Positions 9,914-18,920 are shown, counted from the first letter of the stretch. The stretch is DNA of 45,624 nucleotides from Pseudomonadota bacterium (GCA_018242465.1 JAFEBY010000080.1:1-45624); one strand, 5' to 3'. Translations and numbers: made by a program. Notes: generated by a model not told the origin, from the letters alone.

Positions 9914-10504
9914 ATGCAGTCTCTGCAGCTGGATCCACAATTGTTCAGCCACGTGCGGGTCCTGATTTCGCTGGTCGCCGGCATGGGCCTGACGCGCTTG
10001 CTGGTCGGGGTTGCCCGGATCATCCAGCATCCTGCCGGCAAGAAGGTGTATTGGGTGCATCTCGGCTGGGTGTTGTGGATGTTCCTCGGCCTGATCAACT
10101 TCTGGTGGTGGGAGTTCCGCCTCTCGCAATTGCACGACTGGAAGTTCGTCTATTACGTCTTCCTGATCGTTTACGCAGCCTCGTATTTCTTGCTGTGCGC
10201 TTTGCTGTTCCCGGAACAGATGGAGGAGTACGCCGGATACCGCGAATACTTCATGTCGCGGCGGGCGTGGATCTTCGGGGTGATGGCGAGCTTGTTCGTG
10301 CTCGACCTAGGCGACACCCTGATCAAGGGTGTCGGCTATTTCGCGACGCTCGGGGTCGAATATCCGTTGCGTGCCGCCATCCATGTCGGGTTGTGCCTGG
10401 TGGCGATGCGGAGCGCCAATCCACGCTTTCATGCGGTATTCGTGGCGCTCGCACTGCTTTACCAGGCGTCATGGATTCTGCGTCAGTACGAGACGTTCTC
10501 GTAG
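9914..10504 (+). CDS. Uncharacterised membrane protein, six hydrophobic segments
   Basis: I do not recognise a named family. The 196-residue product has hydrophobic segments near residues 15-33, 48-66, 78-98, 118-135, 150-165 and 172-188, with short charged loops and no signal peptide. Trp and Tyr are abundant at segment ends (FWWWEF, VYWVHLGWVLW). The ATG at 9914 follows GAGGAG (9903-9908) at five bases, a strong ribosome-binding site; the in-frame GTG at 9908 overlaps that site and is rejected. It lies 73 bases after the DUF817 gene on the same strand and converges on the emrB-like gene with only nine bases between stops. Confidence 0.85.
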   Translation: MQSLQLDPQLFSHVRVLISLVAGMGLTRLLVGVARIIQHPAGKKVYWVHLGWVLWMFLGLINFWWWEFRLSQLHDWKFVYYVFLIVYAASYFLLCALLFPEQMEEYAGYREYFMSRRAWIFGVMASLFVLDLGDTLIKGVGYFATLGVEYPLRAAIHVGLCLVAMRSANPRFHAVFVALALLYQASWILRQYETFS

Positions 10505-10513
10505 TCCGCTGAT

Positions 10514-12106
10514 TCAGTGACCGCCGCCTGCGGGTGCACCCGCCTTGGCCGAGAACGGCGGGCGCGCCATCCACACCAGCAGGATCACCGAGAGGAACAG
10601 GAAGCCGAGCAGGAAGAAGATTTCATTGAAACCGATCTGCATCGATTGCTGGGTGATCATGCGGTCGAGCACGAAGGCGCCAGTCTGGGGGTTGCCGCCG
10701 CCGTATTGCGCCACGGTCGCCATCATCGTCGGAGACGTCGCGTCGATGTGCTCGGTCAGCTGCGCGTGGTGCGTCGCGGTGCGCTGGCTCCAGGCATAGG
10801 TCACCAGCGAAGCCGCGAAGCTGCCGCCAAGTGTTCGCAGGAAGGTCGAGAGGCCGGAGCCTGCGGCGATTTCATGCGGTTCGAGGTCGGACAGCAGGAT
10901 CTGCAGCACCGGCATGAAGAACAGTGCGACGCCGATGCCCTGGATCAACTGGATCAGCGCGACATGGTTGAAGTCGACGTCGAGATTGAAGCCCGAGCGC
11001 AGGAAGCTGGTTCCGGCCAGAACCACGAAGGCGAGGCTGGCGAGAATGCGCAGGTCAACCTTGTTGCCGTGCTTGCCGATGATCGGTGCGAGCAGCACCG
11101 GCAGGATGCCGATCGGTGCCGTCGCAAGTCCAGCCCAGATCGCGGTGTACCCGAGGTTGCGTTGCAGCCACAGCGGCACCAGGATGCCGACGCTGAAGAA
11201 GGCAGCGTAGGCCAGCACCATGGCGGCGGTGCCTGCACGGAAATTGCGGTGGCGGAACAGCCGCAGGTTGACGATGGGATCGTCGTCTGTGAGCTCCCAC
11301 ACCACGAAGGTGATCAGCGAGATCGTTGCGATGATCGCCATCACGACGATGGTGGTGGAGTGGAACCAGTCTTCGTCGTTGCCGAGGTCGAGCAGGATCT
11401 GCAGCGCGCCGACGCCGAGCACCAGCAGGGCCAGGCCGATGTAGTCCATCTTCGGCCGCTCCAGGCGTTCCGGACGACCCTTCAGCTGGCGACCCACCAC
11501 CGTGCTGGCGAAGATGCCCAGCGGGATGTTGATGAAGAAGATCCATTCCCAGCTGTAGTTGTCGGTGATCCAGCCGCCGAGGATCGGACCGGCGATCGGT
11601 GCGACCACGGTGACCATCGCCAGCAGCGCAATGGCCTGTCCACGTTTCGCGGGGGGGTAGATCGACAGCAGCAGCGCCTGCGTGACCGGATACATCGGGC
11701 CGCAGACGAAGCCTTGCAGCGCACGGGCCAGCACCAGCAGGCCCATGCTGTTGGCAATGCCGCACAGGAACGATGCGATCACGAACGCCATCGTCGACCA
11801 CATGAACAGCTTGCGCTCACCGTACTTGCGGGTGAGCCAGCCGGTCAGCGGCAATGCAATGGCATTGCTCACCGCGAATGAGGTGATCACCCACGTCGCC
11901 TGGTTGGCGCTGCCACCGAGGTTGCCGGAGATGGCCGGCAACGACACGTTGGCGATGGTGGTGTCCAGCACCTGCATGAACGATGCAAGTGCGAGGCCGA
12001 TCGTGGCCAACGCGCGGTTCGGTGGCACGAACCCCTGCATCGTCAGTTCGGTGGCCGACGCGGGTGCGGGGGCACCCGGCTCGGTGGTGGCGGAAGTCGC
12101 GCTCAT
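10514..12106 (-). CDS. emrB: DHA2-family MFS multidrug transporter, EmrB-like
   Basis: Proton-driven inner-membrane drug exporter of the EmrB/QacA type, expected to work with a periplasmic adaptor and outer-membrane channel. The 530-residue product has about 14 membrane segments, the DHA2 opening FMQVLDTTIANVSLPAI, and motif A GWLTRKYGERKLF. It is the last gene of the four-gene minus-strand operon marR-OMP-emrA-emrB, 23 bases after emrA. The order matches the emrRCAB operon described in Stenotrophomonas maltophilia. Substrates cannot be read from sequence; hydrophobic uncouplers and antibiotics are typical for the family. Confidence 0.93.
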   Translation of the reverse strand: MSATSATTEPGAPAPASATELTMQGFVPPNRALATIGLALASFMQVLDTTIANVSLPAISGNLGGSANQATWVITSFAVSNAIALPLTGWLTRKYGERKLFMWSTMAFVIASFLCGIANSMGLLVLARALQGFVCGPMYPVTQALLLSIYPPAKRGQAIALLAMVTVVAPIAGPILGGWITDNYSWEWIFFINIPLGIFASTVVGRQLKGRPERLERPKMDYIGLALLVLGVGALQILLDLGNDEDWFHSTTIVVMAIIATISLITFVVWELTDDDPIVNLRLFRHRNFRAGTAAMVLAYAAFFSVGILVPLWLQRNLGYTAIWAGLATAPIGILPVLLAPIIGKHGNKVDLRILASLAFVVLAGTSFLRSGFNLDVDFNHVALIQLIQGIGVALFFMPVLQILLSDLEPHEIAAGSGLSTFLRTLGGSFAASLVTYAWSQRTATHHAQLTEHIDATSPTMMATVAQYGGGNPQTGAFVLDRMITQQSMQIGFNEIFFLLGFLFLSVILLVWMARPPFSAKAGAPAGGGH

Positions 12107-12129
12107 CGGTCGCTTGTTCGGTATGGAGA

Positions 12130-13419
12130 TTAGTGCGAGCCGTTGCCGCCGAGGTTGTCGTCGATCACATGCTCGACCGCAGCGTCAGCCTTGGACAGCG
12201 CGCTGTCATAGGCATCGGTCATCAGGTGCGGCTGAGTCGGCGTGGTCGTCGGCAGCAGGCCGTCGCCCTTGTCGTGCAGATTCACCTTGACGTCCATCGA
12301 CAGGCCAAGGCGGAGCGGATGCTCCTGCAATTCCTTCTTGTCGAGGAGGATGCGCACCGGGACGCGCTGCACGATCTTGATCCAGTTGCCGCTGGCGTTC
12401 TGCGCCGGCAATACCGAGAACGCGCTGCCGGTGCCCATGCCGAGGCTGGCCAGCGTGCCGTGGTACACGACCTTGTCGCCATAGAGTTCCGACGTCAGTT
12501 CAACGCGCTGGTTCAGACGCAGCTTGGTGAGCTGTGTTTCCTTGAAGTTTGCATCCACCCAGACCTGGTCGAGCGGGATGATCGCCATCATCGGTGTGCC
12601 GGGGGCGACGCGCTGTCCGAGTTGCACGCTGCGCTTGGCGACATAGCCGGAGATCGGCGATAGCACGCTGGAGCGCTGGCGGGCGAGATAAGCCTGGCGC
12701 AGTTGCGATGCCGCGGCAGCGACTGCCGGGTTGTCGCGGATGGTGCTGTTGTCGATCAGCACGCGGCTGCGCGCAGTGTTCTCGCGGGCACCGGACACGG
12801 CAGCCTGTGCCGCAGCAAGATTGGCCTGCGCAGTTTCGAGCTGGGCACGCGCATGCGCCAGTTCTTCACTCGACACAGCGCCGGTCGCAACCAGACCGGT
12901 GCGGCGGGCGACGTCCTGGCGGGCGACATCGACCGCGGCTTGTGCCTGCTTCACCGTCGCTTCGCGTGCGTCGATGTCGGCGCCGCCGGCTTCGGCAGCG
13001 CGGTACTGCGCGCGGACCTGGCGCACGGCGCTGCCGAGTGCGGCTTCGGCCTGGGCGTAGGCGAGATCGGAGTCGTTGGTATCGAATCCGACCAGTACCT
13101 GACCGGCCACGACCTTCATGCCATCGTCCACGCCAATGCGAGTGACGGTACCGCCGACTTGCGGCGTGATGGTGACGACGTCGCCCTGGACATAGGCGTC
13201 ATCCGTGTTTTCGGACCAGCGCCCAACCAGCAGGTGCCACAGCAACCAGGCAGCGCCGAGCACGATCGCCACGATGGCGATGAGCATCAGCATCTTGCGC
13301 CGCTTGTTCTGCAGCGGCGTGTCCTTGGGGTTGGTCGGCGGCATCAGCGTGTTGCTTGCCGCAGGACGCGGTGCTGCCGCGGAGTCGGCGGCGTGAGTCT
13401 TGTTGGGTTCGGTGGTCAT
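12130..13419 (-). CDS. emrA: HlyD/EmrA-family periplasmic adaptor
   Basis: Membrane-fusion protein linking the EmrB transporter to the outer-membrane channel. The 429-residue product has a cytoplasmic N-terminal stretch, one membrane helix near residues 41-66 (KMLMLIAIVAIVLGAAWLLW), split lipoyl/barrel halves (TDDAYVQGDVVTITPQVGG and SPISGYVAKRSVQLGQRV), and a long Ala/Gln-rich coiled coil between them. The C-terminal barrel carries VDANFKETQLTKLRLNQ, a hallmark of EmrA. The ATG overlaps the stop of the upstream outer-membrane gene by four bases. The short acidic C-terminal tail has no assigned role. Confidence 0.95.
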   Translation of the reverse strand: MTTEPNKTHAADSAAAPRPAASNTLMPPTNPKDTPLQNKRRKMLMLIAIVAIVLGAAWLLWHLLVGRWSENTDDAYVQGDVVTITPQVGGTVTRIGVDDGMKVVAGQVLVGFDTNDSDLAYAQAEAALGSAVRQVRAQYRAAEAGGADIDAREATVKQAQAAVDVARQDVARRTGLVATGAVSSEELAHARAQLETAQANLAAAQAAVSGARENTARSRVLIDNSTIRDNPAVAAAASQLRQAYLARQRSSVLSPISGYVAKRSVQLGQRVAPGTPMMAIIPLDQVWVDANFKETQLTKLRLNQRVELTSELYGDKVVYHGTLASLGMGTGSAFSVLPAQNASGNWIKIVQRVPVRILLDKKELQEHPLRLGLSMDVKVNLHDKGDGLLPTTTPTQPHLMTDAYDSALSKADAAVEHVIDDNLGGNGSH

Positions 13420-14885
13420 TGCGACTTCTTCCCGGATTCGGAATTGGAGGATTGCGGGGGCAGTTCGACGGGCACGCCACCGCCCAGCGCGATATCGAGG
13501 TCGATCGCCGATTGCAGGCGGCGAGCGCGCAGCGTGGAGAGCTGCTGGTCAAGCTGCAGGATCGGTTTCTGCGCGGTCAGCACGTCGAGCTGATTGGCGA
13601 GCCCGGCCTTCTGGCGCTGGGTCACCAGTACCGCCGAGCGGGCCTGCTGGTCGCGTGCGCTGGTCGCCGCGGAAATCTGTGCATCGAGTTCGCGCGCGGA
13701 CTGCACTGCGTCAGTCACTTCGCGAATGGCGTTCAATACCGTTTGGTCGTACCCGGCGACGGCGAGATCGAAATCGGCGTTGGCGCCGCGCAACTGCGAG
13801 CGCAGGCGACCACCGTCGAGGATCGGCAGCGAGATCGCCGGGCCGCCAAAGCCCAGTCCGGCATCCGACTTGAACAGATCGCCGAGCTTGCTGGCAGCGA
13901 GGCCGACCATCGCCGAGAGGTTCAAGCTCGGATAGAAATCGGACTTCGCGGCCTTGATGCCACGCGCGGCCGCTTCGACGTGCCAGCGCGCGGCGGCGAC
14001 GTCAGGGCGACGGCTCACCAGTTCGCTCGGCAGCAGCGACGGAATCGCGATGCCATCGGCCTTCAGTTGCGGGCGATTGATCTGCAATCCGCGATCGGGG
14101 CCTTGTCCTGCGAGCATCGCCAGTGCATTGCGCAGCGCGCTGATCTGCTGGTCGGCGGCCTGCATCTGCGCGCGTGCGTTGTCTTCGGCGCTGGCGATCT
14201 GCGTCAATGCGATCTGGTTGTCGATGCCGGCCTTGACGCGTTGCGTGGCCAGCGCATGCAGGCTGGAATTGCGCTTGAGATCGCGTTCAGCGACGTCATG
14301 CGCGTCCCATGCCTGCGCCAGCGTGGCGTAGGTGCGGGCGATGTTGCCTTCCAGCGTCAGCCGTGCGGCTTGCGCGTCGGCTTCCTGGGCGCGCGCGGCA
14401 CCAACCGCCGATTGCCACTTCGCGCGTTTGCCACCCCACAAGTCGGGTGCCCACGCGAAGTTCAGCATCAGCACTTCGGAATGCATCAGCTTGCCGCCGA
14501 ACGGCGCCGGCACCAGGGTTTCCGGGAGTTGAATGCCGGCGAGCTGTGCGCTCGCGCCCAGCGTCGGCTTGAGGCCTGCTTCGGCGAGTCCCGCCTGCGC
14601 GAACGCCTTGCGGGTGCGCGCATCGGCAATCGCGATGGTCGGTGATCCCGCCAATGCTTCCTGCATCAAGGCGTCGAGTTGCGGGTCGCCATAGGCGCTC
14701 CACCACTGCGCCTTCGGCCAAGCGACGTCACTGACCGGCGTGCGATCGAGACTGTTCGCGGCCTGGAAGCGGTTGGCATCCTGCAGCGAAGTTTCCGGCT
14801 TCAGGCCGTGGGTACTCGCACAGCCGGCCAGCACGGTGGCCAGCGCAAGTGCGGACAGTGGTTGCAGGTGGCGGATCGCCATCAT
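13416..14885 (-). CDS. emrC: Outer-membrane efflux lipoprotein, NodT family (EmrC-like)
   Basis: TolC-type outer-membrane channel of the NodT lipoprotein subfamily. The 489-residue product starts with a lipoprotein signal peptide with lipobox LAGC and acylated cysteine C22, and contains two efflux repeat regions, with SRRPDVAAARWHVEAAARGIKAAKSDFYPSL typical of the family in parts. The start at 14885 overlaps the marR stop (ATGA); a second in-frame ATG directly follows. Its stop overlaps the emrA start. With EmrA and EmrB it should form a complete envelope-spanning pump. The symbol follows the Stenotrophomonas emrRCAB precedent. Confidence 0.93.
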   Translation of the reverse strand: MMAIRHLQPLSALALATVLAGCASTHGLKPETSLQDANRFQAANSLDRTPVSDVAWPKAQWWSAYGDPQLDALMQEALAGSPTIAIADARTRKAFAQAGLAEAGLKPTLGASAQLAGIQLPETLVPAPFGGKLMHSEVLMLNFAWAPDLWGGKRAKWQSAVGAARAQEADAQAARLTLEGNIARTYATLAQAWDAHDVAERDLKRNSSLHALATQRVKAGIDNQIALTQIASAEDNARAQMQAADQQISALRNALAMLAGQGPDRGLQINRPQLKADGIAIPSLLPSELVSRRPDVAAARWHVEAAARGIKAAKSDFYPSLNLSAMVGLAASKLGDLFKSDAGLGFGGPAISLPILDGGRLRSQLRGANADFDLAVAGYDQTVLNAIREVTDAVQSARELDAQISAATSARDQQARSAVLVTQRQKAGLANQLDVLTAQKPILQLDQQLSTLRARRLQSAIDLDIALGGGVPVELPPQSSNSESGKKSQ

Positions 14886-15340
14886 GTTGACTCCGTATTC
14901 GAAAGATTGGTGCGGACGCGTTCGAGAGTGGCGATGAACTGCTCGGATTCGGATGTACTCATGCCGGACAGGGCACGATCGCGCACGCGATCACTGCAGG
15001 CGCTGCACTGGTCGTAGATGGCACGGCCGGCGTCGGTGAGCTGGATGCGCAGGGCGCGGCGGTCGGTGGGATCGTTGGCGCGGACGATCAGGCCTTTTTC
15101 CTCGAGCTTGTCGAGCAGGCGGGTCATCGCACCGGGATTGAGTTCGGCGGCACGGGCGAGATCGCCAACGCTGATGTGGCCGTCGCTCATCCCGAGCTTC
15201 TTGAGGGTGACGAACTGGCTGAAGGTCAGGTCATGTCCCAGCCGTTCCAGTTCGGTCTCCATGGCATGCCACATGGCATCGCGAACCTGCCGGAACAGCA
15301 GGCCGAGCGAGGAGCCGGCACAGAGGAGGGGCGTATTCAT
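14882..15340 (-). CDS. emrR: MarR-family transcriptional regulator of the efflux operon
   Basis: Winged helix-turn-helix protein expected to repress its own efflux operon and to release DNA on binding drug-like ligands. The 152-residue product has the MarR wing sequence DPTDRRALRIQLTDAG and a recognition region ISVGDLARAAELNPGAMTRL. The ATG at 15340 is preferred over an upstream in-frame start at 15367 that overlaps the likely -10. It is the first gene of a chain with four-base overlaps into the outer-membrane gene. The promoter and a palindromic candidate operator lie at 15349-15401. The assignment to the EmrR role rests on gene order. Confidence 0.93.
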   Translation of the reverse strand: MNTPLLCAGSSLGLLFRQVRDAMWHAMETELERLGHDLTFSQFVTLKKLGMSDGHISVGDLARAAELNPGAMTRLLDKLEEKGLIVRANDPTDRRALRIQLTDAGRAIYDQCSACSDRVRDRALSGMSTSESEQFIATLERVRTNLSNTEST

Positions 15341-15348
15341 GGAGCGGC

Positions 15349-15377
15349 ATAATGCTCGCCCGCGCAATAGTTGTCAA
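15349..15377 (-). promoter_or_regulatory. Promoter of the emrRCAB-type operon
   Basis: On the minus strand TTGACA (15377-15372, consensus) and CATTAT (15354-15349) are separated by 17 bases. The predicted start is only a few bases before the ATG at 15340, so the transcript may have almost no leader. Confidence 0.65.
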
Positions 15378-15384
15378 TGCAATT

Positions 15385-15401
15385 ATTGTTACAACAACAA
15401 T
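15385..15401 (-). promoter_or_regulatory. Candidate MarR operator
   Basis: A 17-base inverted repeat has arms ATTGTT and AACAAT with a five-base spacer, nested with a second repeat TTGTT-AC-AACAA (15386-15397). It sits just upstream of the -35 in an unusually AT-rich island. MarR proteins usually bind palindromes of 16-20 bases near their own promoter; binding here is an inference. Confidence 0.5.
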
Positions 15402-15424
15402 GCAAACGTTTTCCGCATTCAGGT

Positions 15425-16207
15425 TCAGGTGCGCTTGAGCACGAGTTCCAGCACGAACTGGCTGCCGAAGAAGGCCAGCAACAGGATCATCATCGCCACA
15501 AGGGTCCAGCGCACCGCACGGGTGCCACGCCAGCCCCAGCGACGACGGCCGACGAGCAGGGTGCCGAAGATCACCCAGGACAGCAGGCTCAGTACGGTCT
15601 TGTGGACCAGATGCTGCTGGAACAGGTTGCCGACGAACAGCACCCCGGCCAGGAGCGCCGCGGTCAGCAACAGGAAGCCCACAGCAAGCGTCCGGAACAG
15701 CAGCGACTCCAGTTCGGTGAGCGGTGGCAGGACACGCATCCAGCCGTGGAATTCACGGTTGCGCATGGCCCGCTCCTGCAACCACAGCAGCGTGGCCAGC
15801 AGTGCGGCGACCGCGAGGGTCGCGTAGGCCAGCAGCCCGAGCCAGGCATGCAGCTGCACCTGCCAAGTCATCGCCGGTGGCTGCGGGTGCCCATAGGCCG
15901 AATAGCAGGTGGTGAACACTGCAGCCAGCGGGAAAATCACCACGCCGATGGCCTCGATGCGCTTGCGCGCGCCCAGCAGTGTGGTCAGTGCGGCCATGCC
16001 CAGCGCCACCAGCGACAGTGCCGCGAAGAAATGCATGTCCGGCGCCCCGCCGGCATGCCAGGTCTCGACATGCAGCCAGGCGTGGTCGAAGACGGCGAGC
16101 GTGGCCGGCAACATCCAGGCGCGCCCGGCGCTGCCGCGCGCGAGGTCCCGCACCAGCATCGCGGTGGCGACAAGGTAGAAGAGGACGGCAGCAACTGTCG
16201 GCAGCAT
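15425..16207 (-). CDS. Cytochrome c assembly (CcsA/HemX/YpjD-like) inner-membrane protein
   Basis: Inner-membrane protein of 260 residues with eight hydrophobic segments that matches the cytochrome-c-biogenesis permease superfamily in its YpjD/HemX-like branch. Supporting patterns are DHAWLHVETW, conserved histidines near HAWLGLLAYATL, and the late HKTVLSLLSWVIFGTLL. The tryptophan-rich heme-handling motif of true CcsA/CcmC is not obvious. The ATG at 16207 starts at the first hydrophobic segment. It is divergent from ffh across 82 bases, a pairing found in many proteobacteria. Its role in heme or cytochrome handling is not firmly established in this branch. Confidence 0.85.
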   Translation of the reverse strand: MLPTVAAVLFYLVATAMLVRDLARGSAGRAWMLPATLAVFDHAWLHVETWHAGGAPDMHFFAALSLVALGMAALTTLLGARKRIEAIGVVIFPLAAVFTTCYSAYGHPQPPAMTWQVQLHAWLGLLAYATLAVAALLATLLWLQERAMRNREFHGWMRVLPPLTELESLLFRTLAVGFLLLTAALLAGVLFVGNLFQQHLVHKTVLSLLSWVIFGTLLVGRRRWGWRGTRAVRWTLVAMMILLLAFFGSQFVLELVLKRT

Positions 16208-16251
16208 GCGTCCAGTGTCGCATGCGGATCGGCCCAAATGGCGCCAGCGTC

Positions 16252-16269
16252 TATACTTTGCGGCTATCC
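16252..16269 (+). promoter_or_regulatory. Probable ffh promoter -10 and initially transcribed region
   Basis: TATACT (16252-16257), four bases, then GGCTATCC (16262-16269) resembles the arrangement at the rpsP and rplS promoters. The -35 is weak. The leader to the ffh ATG would be about 25 bases. Confidence 0.45.
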
Positions 16270-16289
16270 GCGCCACTTCGAAGACTGCA

Positions 16290-17663
16290 ATGTTTGAATC
16301 GCTGACCGAACGCCTGTCCGGCACTATCAACCGCATCCGCGGTCGTGGCCGCCTGACCGAATCCAACATCAGCGAAGCCCTGCGCGAAGTGCGGGTCGCA
16401 TTGCTCGAGGCTGACGTCGCGTTGCCGGTGGTGCAGGCGCTGATCCAGCGCATCAAGGTGCGTGCGCTTGGGCAGGAAGTGATGAAGTCGCTCACCCCCG
16501 GCCAGCAGCTGGTCAAGGTGGTGCGCGATGAGCTCACCAACACGATGGGCGCGCAGAGCGTCGATCTCAATTTCAACGTGCCGGCGCCGGCGGTGATCCT
16601 GATGGCCGGCCTGCAGGGCGCGGGCAAGACCACCACTGTCGGCAAGCTGGCCAAGCACCTCAAGGAAAAGCGCAAGAAGAAGGTGATGGTGGTGAGCGCG
16701 GACGTTTATCGCCCGGCCGCGATCGAGCAACTGAAAACGCTGGCGCAGCAGGTCGGAGTGTCGTTCTTCCCGTCCGATGCCGGGCAAAAGCCCGAGGCGA
16801 TCGTGCGTGCCGCGATCGACGACGCGAAGAAATCCTTCGCCGATGTGCTGATCGTCGATACCGCCGGCCGTCTCGCCGTCGATCAGGCGATGATGGACGA
16901 GATCAAGGCGCTGCACGCTGCGGTGAATCCGGTCGAGACGCTGTTCGTCGTCGACTCGATGACGGGCCAAGACGCCGCCAACACCGCCAAGGCGTTCAAC
17001 GAAGCGCTGCCGCTCACCGGCGTGGTGCTGACCAAGACCGATGGTGATGCCCGCGGCGGCGCGGTGTTGAGCGTGCGCTACATCACCGGCAAGCCGATCA
17101 AGTTCGTCGGTATCGGCGAGAAGCCCGACGGCCTCGACGTCTTCCATCCCGATCGCGCTGCCAGCCGCATCCTCGACATGGGCGACGTGCTGTCGCTGGT
17201 CGAGCAGGTGGAAGCCAACGTCGACAAGGAGAAGGCGCAGAAGCTCGCCGAGAAGGTCGCAAAGGGCCGCCGCTTCGATCTCCAGGACATGCACGACCAG
17301 TTCGAGCAGATGCAGAACATGGGTGGCTTGCACGGCCTGATGGACAAGCTGCCGGGCATGGGCCAGATTCCCGGTCAGGTGAAGGATCAGATCACCGGTC
17401 GCGAGATCCCGCGGATGATGGCCATCATCAAGTCGATGACGCCGAAGGAGCGCCGCAACCCCGACCTGCTCAACGGTTCGCGCCGTGCCCGCATCGCCCG
17501 TGGTGCCGGCCTGCAGCCGCAGGACGTCAACAAGCTGATGAAGCAGTACCAGCAGATGGAAAAGATGATGGGCAAGATCGGCCGCGGCGGCATGAAGGGC
17601 ATGATGCGCGGCTTGAGCGGGATGATGGGCGGCAAGGGCGGGATGCCGCCGATGATGCGCTGA
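16290..17663 (+). CDS. ffh: Signal recognition particle protein Ffh
   Basis: GTPase that binds 4.5S RNA and hydrophobic signal sequences and delivers ribosomes to FtsY at the membrane. The 457-residue product has the N domain (MFESLTERLSGTINRIRGRG), the G1 motif GLQGAGKTTT from residue 107, DTAGRL and TKTDGDARGG G-motifs, and a methionine-rich C-terminal M domain ending in GGMKGMMRGLSGMMGGKGG-like sequence. The ATG at 16290 gives the exact family N-terminus. In many gammaproteobacteria rpsP follows ffh directly; here a serine hydrolase on the opposite strand separates them. Confidence 0.98.
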   Translation: MFESLTERLSGTINRIRGRGRLTESNISEALREVRVALLEADVALPVVQALIQRIKVRALGQEVMKSLTPGQQLVKVVRDELTNTMGAQSVDLNFNVPAPAVILMAGLQGAGKTTTVGKLAKHLKEKRKKKVMVVSADVYRPAAIEQLKTLAQQVGVSFFPSDAGQKPEAIVRAAIDDAKKSFADVLIVDTAGRLAVDQAMMDEIKALHAAVNPVETLFVVDSMTGQDAANTAKAFNEALPLTGVVLTKTDGDARGGAVLSVRYITGKPIKFVGIGEKPDGLDVFHPDRAASRILDMGDVLSLVEQVEANVDKEKAQKLAEKVAKGRRFDLQDMHDQFEQMQNMGGLHGLMDKLPGMGQIPGQVKDQITGREIPRMMAIIKSMTPKERRNPDLLNGSRRARIARGAGLQPQDVNKLMKQYQQMEKMMGKIGRGGMKGMMRGLSGMMGGKGGMPPMMR

Positions 17664-17675
17664 CCGCGGCGCGGA

Positions 17676-18842
17676 TCATTCGCGCACGCTGTCGACGATC
17701 TGCTGCACCAGGTCGTTCACCCGAATCGCCGTGGCATCCTCGTCGTAGGCACCGGCAGTGGTCACGATCGCCATGTCGAGGCGAGGAATGATGTAGAGCC
17801 GCTGCCCGCCGTTGCCGAGGCCGCCGTGCCAGTCGAGCGTTTGCCCTTGCCATCGCACGGTGCCGGCCCACCACTGGTGGCCGTAGCGGAAGTCGCGGAC
17901 ATCGGTCGCGAAAACAGCGGCCATGGATTGCGCGATCCAGTCGGCTGGAACCAGTTGTCGCCCGTTCCATCGACCGCCATCGAGCACGAGCCGGCCGATC
18001 TTGAGCAGGTCGCGCGGACGCATCCGCAAGCCGTTGAAAGCCATCGGACGACCATGGATGTCATTGACCCACGACCAGTCCTGGATACCCATCGGCGCGA
18101 ACAGATGATTGCGGGCATAGGCATCCAGCGGTTGCCCCGTGCCACGGCTGATCAGGTCGGCGAGGATCGCAGTGCCCCCGCCGTTGTAGTTGAAATGTGT
18201 ATTGGGTTCCGTGGCGAGATCGTGGCCCAGCACGTAACGCGGAATATCCTTTCGCCAGAACAGGCGCAGCTCGTCGTTCAATCCGCCGGAGCCTTCCTTC
18301 CACGACAGCCCGCTGGCCATGTTCAGCAGGTCGGCGATCGTGATGCGCCGCTTGTCGGTCGTGGCGATGTCGGCCAATTGGGGATAGGCATCGAGAACGG
18401 CCGTCGATGGCGCGGGCACCTTGCCATCGCGCAGGGCGATTCCGTAGAGCAGGCTGGTCACGCTCTTGCCGATCGAACGGATGTCCTGGCGCGTCTGCGG
18501 ACCGAAGTTGCGCCGGATCGAAAATAGCGCGTACACCGAGCGATCCTTGCCGCCCTGGTAGTACTCGGCGACGAGGTGCCCATGGCGTTCGACCACCACG
18601 CCATGCACATTCAACGGCGCATTGAGCAGCGCGGTGATTTTCCGGTCCAGGGCGGCGGCATCGATGCCCTCGCCGGCCGGCGTGGCGATGGTCCAGCCAT
18701 CGCCGATGGCAGCGGGCGCGGGGCCGGTGCGGGGTGATACCGGGCGCAGGAAGCAGACCCAGGCCACGGCAGCGGACACTGCCAGCACGAGCATCGTGCG
18801 CCACGGGATTCTGGCCAGTCTGGTTCGGGGATATCGGGTCAT
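17676..18842 (-). CDS. Serine hydrolase of the beta-lactamase / penicillin-binding-protein fold
   Basis: A 388-residue protein with one N-terminal membrane or uncleaved signal segment (residues about 15-33) followed by a class C beta-lactamase-like domain. The nucleophile motif SxxK is S123-I-G-K126; [21 protein letters not shown] (a Tyr-Asn pair), and a HGGLGNGG stretch near the C-terminus fit the EstB/NylB-like hydrolases rather than true beta-lactamases. It is likely anchored to the inner membrane with the catalytic domain in the periplasm. The start at 18842 abuts the rpsP promoter region. It lies alone between ffh and rpsP on the opposite strand. The substrate is unknown; ester or amide hydrolysis is the family expectation. 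Confidence 0.88.
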   Translation of the reverse strand: MTRYPRTRLARIPWRTMLVLAVSAAVAWVCFLRPVSPRTGPAPAAIGDGWTIATPAGEGIDAAALDRKITALLNAPLNVHGVVVERHGHLVAEYYQGGKDRSVYALFSIRRNFGPQTRQDIRSIGKSVTSLLYGIALRDGKVPAPSTAVLDAYPQLADIATTDKRRITIADLLNMASGLSWKEGSGGLNDELRLFWRKDIPRYVLGHDLATEPNTHFNYNGGGTAILADLISRGTGQPLDAYARNHLFAPMGIQDWSWVNDIHGRPMAFNGLRMRPRDLLKIGRLVLDGGRWNGRQLVPADWIAQSMAAVFATDVRDFRYGHQWWAGTVRWQGQTLDWHGGLGNGGQRLYIIPRLDMAIVTTAGAYDEDATAIRVNDLVQQIVDSVRE

Positions 18843-18863
18843 CAGGCTATGGGAAGTGAGTGG

Positions 18864-18884
18864 TGCTATAATTTCCGGCTTACC
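18864..18884 (+). promoter_or_regulatory. Promoter of rpsP operon (extended -10)
   Basis: TGcTATAAT is an extended -10 (TG at 18864-18865, TATAAT at 18867-18872). Four bases later comes GGCTTACC (18877-18884), the same arrangement as at rplS. The -35 is poor, as expected for an extended -10. The leader to the ATG is about 40 bases and contains a small hairpin CTGCC-ATTCC-GGCAG. Confidence 0.65.
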
Positions 18885-18920
18885 CTGCCATTCCGGCAGC
18901 TGGGCAACACCGAGCACACC

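Noticed and set aside
10517-11881. 454-codon plus-strand frame opposite the emrB-like gene
   Set aside because: Low-complexity His/Gln/Arg product opposite a clear 14-segment transporter.
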